From the NCBI GenBank assembly GCA_021234155.1, contig JAJEKV010000049.1, positions 2,757,487 through 2,821,486 of the forward strand: a DNA stretch of 64,000 bases, read 5' to 3'. The notes beneath the pieces are model-generated. The model had not been told where the DNA came from. It worked only from the letters and a program-made list of their open reading frames with translations, and made no database searches. The position numbers and the translations under genes were made by a program. The DNA is from Isoetes taiwanensis. Taxonomy: Eukaryota > Streptophyta > Lycopodiopsida > Isoetales > Isoetaceae. Numbering within the stretch: position 1 is the first letter of the stretch; the number at the start of each line of letters is the position of its first letter. This document shows, in pieces, positions 58,964 through 64,000 of the stretch.

Positions 58964-59100
58964 CTAGAAATGTGTGCCCGGCGATGCCGGGCATTAGTCA
59001 TGGATGTGTGGAATGGGTAGATGTAATGGAGTTCGTAGGTCAAATAGATAGTTGTAGGTTTCTCATGTCCGTAGATGCGATGGAGCATGAAGATATTATA
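58964..59100 (-). mobile_element. Helitron 3' end (minus strand), diverged subfamily
   Basis: On the minus strand the hairpin GCCCGGCATCGCCGGGC (58992-58976) is followed by ACACATTTCTAG ending at 58964, with T next. It has the same design as the ends at 24643, 38675 and 46711 but a different hairpin and linker. The body is not similar to the others by eye. Confidence 0.5.
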
Positions 59101-59442
59101 AGTATTTTGCACGTTGTAGGTAAAGAATGGATATTCCTATGAAGGATAAAAATTGACCTTGAGTTTAAGTAGGAATAAAATATTAAGAAAAATGCCTATG
59201 AAACCTATTCAGATTTAGTTGTCAAGTCGATTTTTAGTTAGAACAGTATCTACAAAGGCTAATCAAATGAGTTGTCAAAATGCTAGCTTTTAGCGTTAAA
59301 GTAGAAGAACAAAATATTAGGTGCACTTATACAAAACATGCACACCTTCAAGTTCCAAATCCACTTCCAAAAGTTGTGAAGGTGGAGAGGGATTTCGTAC
59401 ACCTCGCCGATGACATAACATTCTATCATTATTATTGAAGGA

Positions 59443-61388
59443 TAGGAAGGAAGGAAGGAAGGAAGGAAGGAAGGAAGGTTCTTTTATCGTCCGCGGAGGC
59501 CAACCGGCCTATGGGACCCAAATTACACGGGTGCAGCAAGCCCGTTGCTACCCGGATTAAAAAACCCCCCCTTAGGAGGGAAAAACCGTCGTAGCAACAA
59601 GCCTGCTGGCAGCTGTACAAATATACATATACACATGAATTCCCGGCACCTCAGATAGGCGCCCGGGGGCAGAGGTGAGTCCGCAGATCTAAAACCTCCT
59701 GGAGGTAGGAGCCAAGGGATCGGTGACGATTGTCTTGGTAGCTTCGTCGAGGGGGAACCGAGTCGCACCAAGAGAATGTAGCGAGCCCGAATCGACTATA
59801 TATTTTGGATGACTCACGGAAGGCATGGCTTTCATCCTCAACAACCCCGGTGGCAACACTGACAAAGCTTTGTCTGTGGCGGCTCCAACCCACCGACCCG
59901 TCTCAAGCCGAAGATGGTGGGCCCCTGATAGAATGGGCCAGCGATGATCTGCGCTTCTTCATGGGCAAGCTGCGAACGAGGTAGAGCTGTGGGCCTCGAA
60001 CAGGGGTGGGTTTATGTCTTTGTTTGTAGTGTGCCACCTTTACTGTTCGAGCATGGTGGTCCCCGAGCTTCCCGAGAAAACAAGAGTCCAAGTACCCCCT
60101 CGGCCTATCGGCCGTCTGTGTGCACTGGGCGCACTGGGCAAAAGTATCTTTGGTGGGTTACAAATAAACGCCTTGACGGCACCCGGCACCCGGCACTTTC
60201 CGGCACTTTCGGCACTTTGCACCCGGCACTTTCCCGGTTTTCGGCACTTTCGGCGGGGGTGCTAAAAGCATGCGTCCGGGGCGTGCTTTTGCACCCCACC
60301 GGCATACTTTGCCCACCTCACGTGCGTCACGTTCAGTAGCGCTAGCCTTGGGCTCTCTTGTCCTTCCAACAAGCCACGAGTGGTTGCGGGCTCATCGCCC
60401 TGGCGTAAGCCAAGTCGCGGGGAGCGAGTGTAAGCCCATCTTTGGCCACCTTACGGAAATAAACAATGTGTCTATCGGGGGGCAGCGTCTTTGCGGGGGC
60501 ATGAATCTGTCTCTGCAACAAGATCGATATGGGCGAGGGCTTGACCCCAAGTGCGCGTCAAAAATGCCTTACGGACTCTTTGTAAGTCATTCCAAAGTCG
60601 CCAAAGACACCACTTTGGGCCCCACACCTCGACCCCATCTGAGAAGAAGCTGGCTCCACCAATGCCGGAACAAATGTGACTAGTGGCCCTGATCATACAA
60701 CTTCGCCCTGTGACTATTGTTTTGCATTGCGTACAGCGCCTTCCAACCTGCGGTCACCCGAAGGCGAATGGATGCATCCCAATACATTGAGGACGGAAAT
60801 TCCACCCCCAGGTACTTGTAGGCGGGTGTAACCTCTACCATTTGCCCACGATAAGTGGCCGGAGGTCTTTGGACGGAGGAGGATATGAGGACCACCTTAG
60901 TCTTGGCGAGGTTGACATGCATGTCCGTGCAGCTGGCGAGAATGTCGGGGGCATCTAGATGTGCCTGCATGCCCTCTGGTGTATGGGCCAAGAGGTCCAC
61001 ATCATCCGCATAGATGAGCTGCCGGATGACCTGGTGCAAGAGCTGTATACCATCCCCCCCATTGGCAGCAAGCCAGGCTTCCAACTGGTCAATGTAAAGT
61101 CCAAAGAGTGTGGGTGAGAGAGGACAACCTTGCCTAACTCCAATGCTACTGGCAAATGACAGTCCTTCCGGTTGCATGCGGCCTGTGCAGCTCTCGTACA
61201 GTCTGTACACTGAGTTCTGCAAATCCATAGGGAGCCCTAGATGGTGCAATCTCGCCCACAACTTTTCCCGGGGTACTGTGTCGAAAGCTTTTGCAAAGTC
61301 CACAAAACAGCAGTACAGGTCCTCCCGACGGTTCCTGCTGTTTTCGACCAGGGCCCTGAGTGTGAAGATGTGATCAATGGTCGATAGG
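59443..61388 (-). mobile_element. LINE, 5'-truncated second copy, (TTCC)n tail
   Basis: It is the same family as the copy at 14.7-19.6 kb. Its 3' tail is (TTCC)n (59443-59478), preceded by GTTGGCCTCCGCGGACGAT. The body contains reverse transcriptase (60680-61390). The element is cut at about 61388 inside RT block 2, just before 'STIDHIFTL', consistent with 5' truncation during target-primed insertion. GATAGGAAG at the tail and GATAGGGAG at the 5' junction may be a decayed target-site duplication. Between 60175 and 60255 the 3' region holds seven CGGCACTTT-like units. Confidence 0.8.
60680..61388 (-). pseudogene. LINE reverse transcriptase fragment with YADD box
   Basis: An open frame reads 'REDLYCCFVDFAKAFDTVPR', 'SIGVRQGCPLSPTLFGLYID', 'QVIRQLIYADDVDLLAHTPE' (YADD catalytic pair at about 61005) and the thumb 'YRGQMVEVTPAYKYLGVEF'. 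It is less decayed than the other copy and therefore younger, but it lacks RT blocks 0-2 and the endonuclease. Confidence 0.9.
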
Positions 61389-61726
61389 GAGTAAAGGGAT
61401 AGAGGTTTGTAGTTGTATTTGAAATAATTGGTGCATGAAGTTTGTGCTTGGATGACAAATCTTACATGATGAATATTGCTTTTTATTGCACACATGATGG
61501 AAAGTTAACACATGAATCTAAATTCGGATCAGCTCCTCATATTACTTATTATCTTTGATATTATATAAGGTTAGAAAATATATCAACTTGAGGAGACATA
61601 ATGATAATTATTCTTGGAAGGGCAATTAAACGCATAAATATAGAAAGCAAGTCATATTCTGAACTGACCTCTGATTTTTGGACTTGGAGCATAAGCTAAT
61701 GATTAATGACCTTTCCCTTGAAATTA

Positions 61727-61905
61727 CCACTAGCATTAGCATTATCTTCTTCTTGGTAGTCTTTTAATATTTGGTTATTGTGTTTGGTGATGGGGCCTAG
61801 TCCCCAGGTTTTAGATGGGTTGTTGCCCTTGCATGTGCCGTCCCATAACCCGTTGGGTTCCCGTGGACGTAAAAATTCATCTTATCTTATCTTATCTTGA
61901 TTCTT
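61727..61905 (+). mobile_element. Short retroelement copy B, LINE-like 3' end, (ATCTT)n tail
   Basis: From TAGCATTAGCATTATCTT to CCGTGGACGTAAAAATTC and (ATCTT)4. It is about 95% identical by eye to copy A (35515-35692). Both copies start at the same sequence, which favours a defined short element (SINE) over random 5' truncation. The last 40 bp align with the LINE ends (GTCCCATA..C(C/G)GTTGG...CG(T/C)GGACG). Confidence 0.75.
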
Positions 61906-61909
61906 AGAA

Positions 61910-62930
61910 ATAATAAATGGCAATAAAACTTGATCAAACATTACAATTACACCATGTAACATCCAAGTTCCATAAAACCAAATGAACATTGACGAAGGAT
62001 AAATCATACACATCAAGCTATCAAAGCGCCTTTTTTAAAAAAACTCAAACAGATAACATTGGAGTGTTAAAATGAACATATGGCATGACGTGAAATGATG
62101 CAACTTGAAATATTATTTGGCAAATTGCATATTCAGAGCAATATGGAAGAAAAAACATAAATTCAAGTCACATGCCAACTTATTGTTTCAGAAAACACAA
62201 TCTGTATATTATGGACTTTGTAGAGCTTTATCTCTAACTACGCCAAGTAAAAGAGAGCAATTTTCTTGTAATTAAAGAATGCCACTTATATTATTGCTAG
62301 AGAATCCTGAACCTCCACCAATTAGAAGGTAACAGAAGGAAAATAACATGTAATAGACGTACAATTTTTTAACAATATTTGCATATAAACTTTTAGATGC
62401 TTCAACCTAAAAAGGGAAATTGTAGAGAAATATCAAATGCAATTTGTGCGCTCAAATTCTGTGACATGTAACTAACAACTTACTCAGCAATTAGCTTACA
62501 TATCTCAGACCTTATCGCAGAGTTGCCCGCAACGGAAGATTTTTTATAAGGAGAAGCTCCTCGTCCAATACAATATTTGGATGTTGGCATTCCAAACTGG
62601 AGATTGAGATTGGCTGACTATCATTTTTACCTTCCGTATTATACCATAAGAGGAACCCAAATCCTCAAAAATAAGGTTGACTCTGTTGTAGGGAAGTGTT
62701 CAACATGCCAGCCCTTGAATCCCTGTGAGTGGGATGTTTGTTGTTTTCATATAATATGTAGGTTCTAATATATTGCATTTTGTATATAGATCACATGTTT
62801 GAAATGAACTCAAGGGACTGTTAAACCTTTCAAATTTAGAGGGAAATCTAGCTGAAGTGAATCTACATCTGTGATTGGACCAGGAAATAACACAACTCTT
62901 AACCACAGGCAAATGTCTAGCCATAATTCT
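61910..62930. other. Intergenic DNA, no recognisable gene
   Basis: A stretch at 62540-62700 looks mildly coding ('GIPNWRLRLADYHFYLPYYT') but has no recognised family. Confidence 0.3.
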
Positions 62931-62936
62931 CTTTTA

Positions 62937-63132
62937 CACTACTACAAAAATAGGTAGAAATGGCACAAAAGTGACATTTATCCTCCGCCCTTTTACCGCG
63001 TATAAACGTCACTTTTGTGCCATTTATAACGTTTGTGCTCCCCAAATGGCACAAAAGTGACGTTTATACGCGGTAAAAAGGCGGAGGATAAATGTCACTT
63101 TTGTGCCATTTCTACCTATTTTTGTAGTAGTG
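62937..63132. mobile_element. CACTA-type foldback MITE, 196 bp, TSD TTA
   Basis: It begins CACTACTACAAAAATAGG and ends with its exact complement. It is flanked by TTA at 62934-62936 and 63133-63135, the 3-bp duplication of CACTA/En-Spm elements. The two arms (about 90 bp each) are almost perfectly complementary around a 15-20 nt loop (one mismatch in CCGCC(C/T)TTTTACCGCG). Each arm itself contains AAATGGCACAAAAGTGAC and its complement. A transcript would fold into a long hairpin, a source of small RNAs. Confidence 0.92.
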
Positions 63133-63765
63133 TTAGCATAGGTCATGGACATGGTGCTAACGTTTCAATATGATTCTAGACTTGCCAACAATCCTGTTTG
63201 TATTACAGTTTTTTCAATAACACATACAACCGAAATGCTTTAGGCCAGTCGACTCATAACTTCACATGCGCATCAGCATGTTCTGCAGATGATATAAGTC
63301 CCAATCTATGCGAATGTTTTCAACTTTCTTTATGCCGACTGTCCAATTTCTTGCACCTTCATTGCTAGAATTGGACATTACATGATTCACAAATCTCTCG
63401 GACCAGCTTTTAAAACAATTGAATTTGCAAACATAGGTCAAAAATGGTTCCACAAGTAATTACAGGCTATATGCAACTGCACAATTTTTCCCAGCTAAGG
63501 ATGATCAATCTTCATGATCAATCTTTATCAACTAAAACCAGACAATATATCTTCAACAACTTAAGTCAACATGTGCTGAAGTTTTTCTATAAAGTTTTAC
63601 GTCCTATCAGAGATATGTGCAAGGATTTAAAAAATCATTTTCTTCATAAACTTCACATAAGCATCGGGACTGTCCTGCAGACACAGTTAAAATTTTCAGC
63701 AACTGCCTATGCTAGGACAATATTACAATGTATTAAAAGTTCCTAGAAAATAGAAGTAATCTTAC

Positions 63766-63889
63766 TGTATCATCTTCTTATTTGGTACTGCAGTATCATT
63801 AGTTTTGATCCCATCCTTGTCTCCATCCTTGTCTGTGAATGTTTCCCTAAGGTGCATTGAAGAACTAAATGCATAGGACTGTGACAATG
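63766..63889 (-). CDS. Candidate internal exon of an unknown gene
   Basis: The minus strand has acceptor AATTTTGCAG, 124 nt open, and donor GATACA|GTAAGATT. It reads 'LSQSYAFSSSMHLRETFTDK', 'DGDKDGIKTNDTAVPNKKMI'. Good splice signals and ordinary codon-like composition suggest a real exon of a gene entering from the right edge. A possible last exon lies at 63262-63400 ('SWSERFVNHVMSNSSNEGAR', ending 'DWDLYHLQNMLMRM'). The family is not recognised. Confidence 0.4.
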
Positions 63890-64000
63890 CTGCAAAATTA
63901 GTCTCTAGTTAATATGTCAACCAACTAAAACATTAAGTAGCTTTGATATACAATGGTTACAACTTCTAAGGAGGACTCTGTTAATAAATTGAAATTGCAA

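Overview
The window is nuclear DNA from a land plant. The evidence is spliced fragments of plant-type genes (a vacuolar NHX Na+/H+ exchanger N-terminus, a GALS-type GT92 galactan galactosyltransferase, ALDH3 aldehyde dehydrogenase exons, a plant-type FCP1-like HAD phosphatase), GT-AG introns, and a background of mostly broken transposable elements. A large-genome, seed-free vascular plant such as a fern would fit, but I cannot fix the species. Gene density is very low. The only gene that looks intact is the GALS-like gene at 56.0-57.5 kb.

Layout. 0-7.1 kb is an unusual divergent unit. On the minus strand is a decayed DUF7869-type protein. On the plus strand is a decayed multi-exon gene with a ParB/sulfiredoxin-like segment and a C-terminal N4/N6-type DNA methyltransferase core. 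Between the two genes, and inside at least three probable introns of the methyltransferase gene, lie about 39 copies of an 18-bp palindrome (CGGTATAAATTTATACCG or variants). In the three long arrays the copies are spaced about 30 bp apart. 8-14 kb holds isolated candidate exons, a poly(A)-tailed retroposed insertion with a clear target-site duplication, and an ALDH3 relic. 14.7-19.6 kb is a decayed non-LTR retrotransposon (minus strand). 19.9-21.7 kb contains two nested hAT-like elements, each with its own palindromic repeats. 24.6-29.3 kb has a Helitron end, the first exons of a minus-strand membrane-anchored protein, a large AATAAATGC minisatellite, and the first two exons of an NHX gene. 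32.6-35.2 kb is a frameshifted secreted/membrane protein gene. 41.6-46.7 kb is a 5'-truncated Copia element next to a Helitron end. 48.0-49.1 kb is a pogo-type transposase broken by a third palindromic repeat array. 51.3-53.1 kb is the broken FCP1-like gene. 59.4-61.4 kb is a second LINE copy, and 62.9-63.1 kb is a CACTA-type foldback element with exact TTA target-site duplications.

The most interesting signal is at 2.2-7.1 kb: a eukaryotic, intron-bearing gene that joins a ParB-like segment to a DNA methyltransferase and carries arrays of short, regularly spaced palindromes in its introns and 5' flank. ParB-family proteins classically bind palindromic sites, so a protein-site relationship is an obvious hypothesis, but the sequence alone does not prove it. 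The same design (14-24 bp palindromes, in one other case on a 31-bp period) recurs in the hAT-like elements and in the array that breaks the pogo gene. Palindrome arrays may therefore be a common feature of DNA transposons in this genome.
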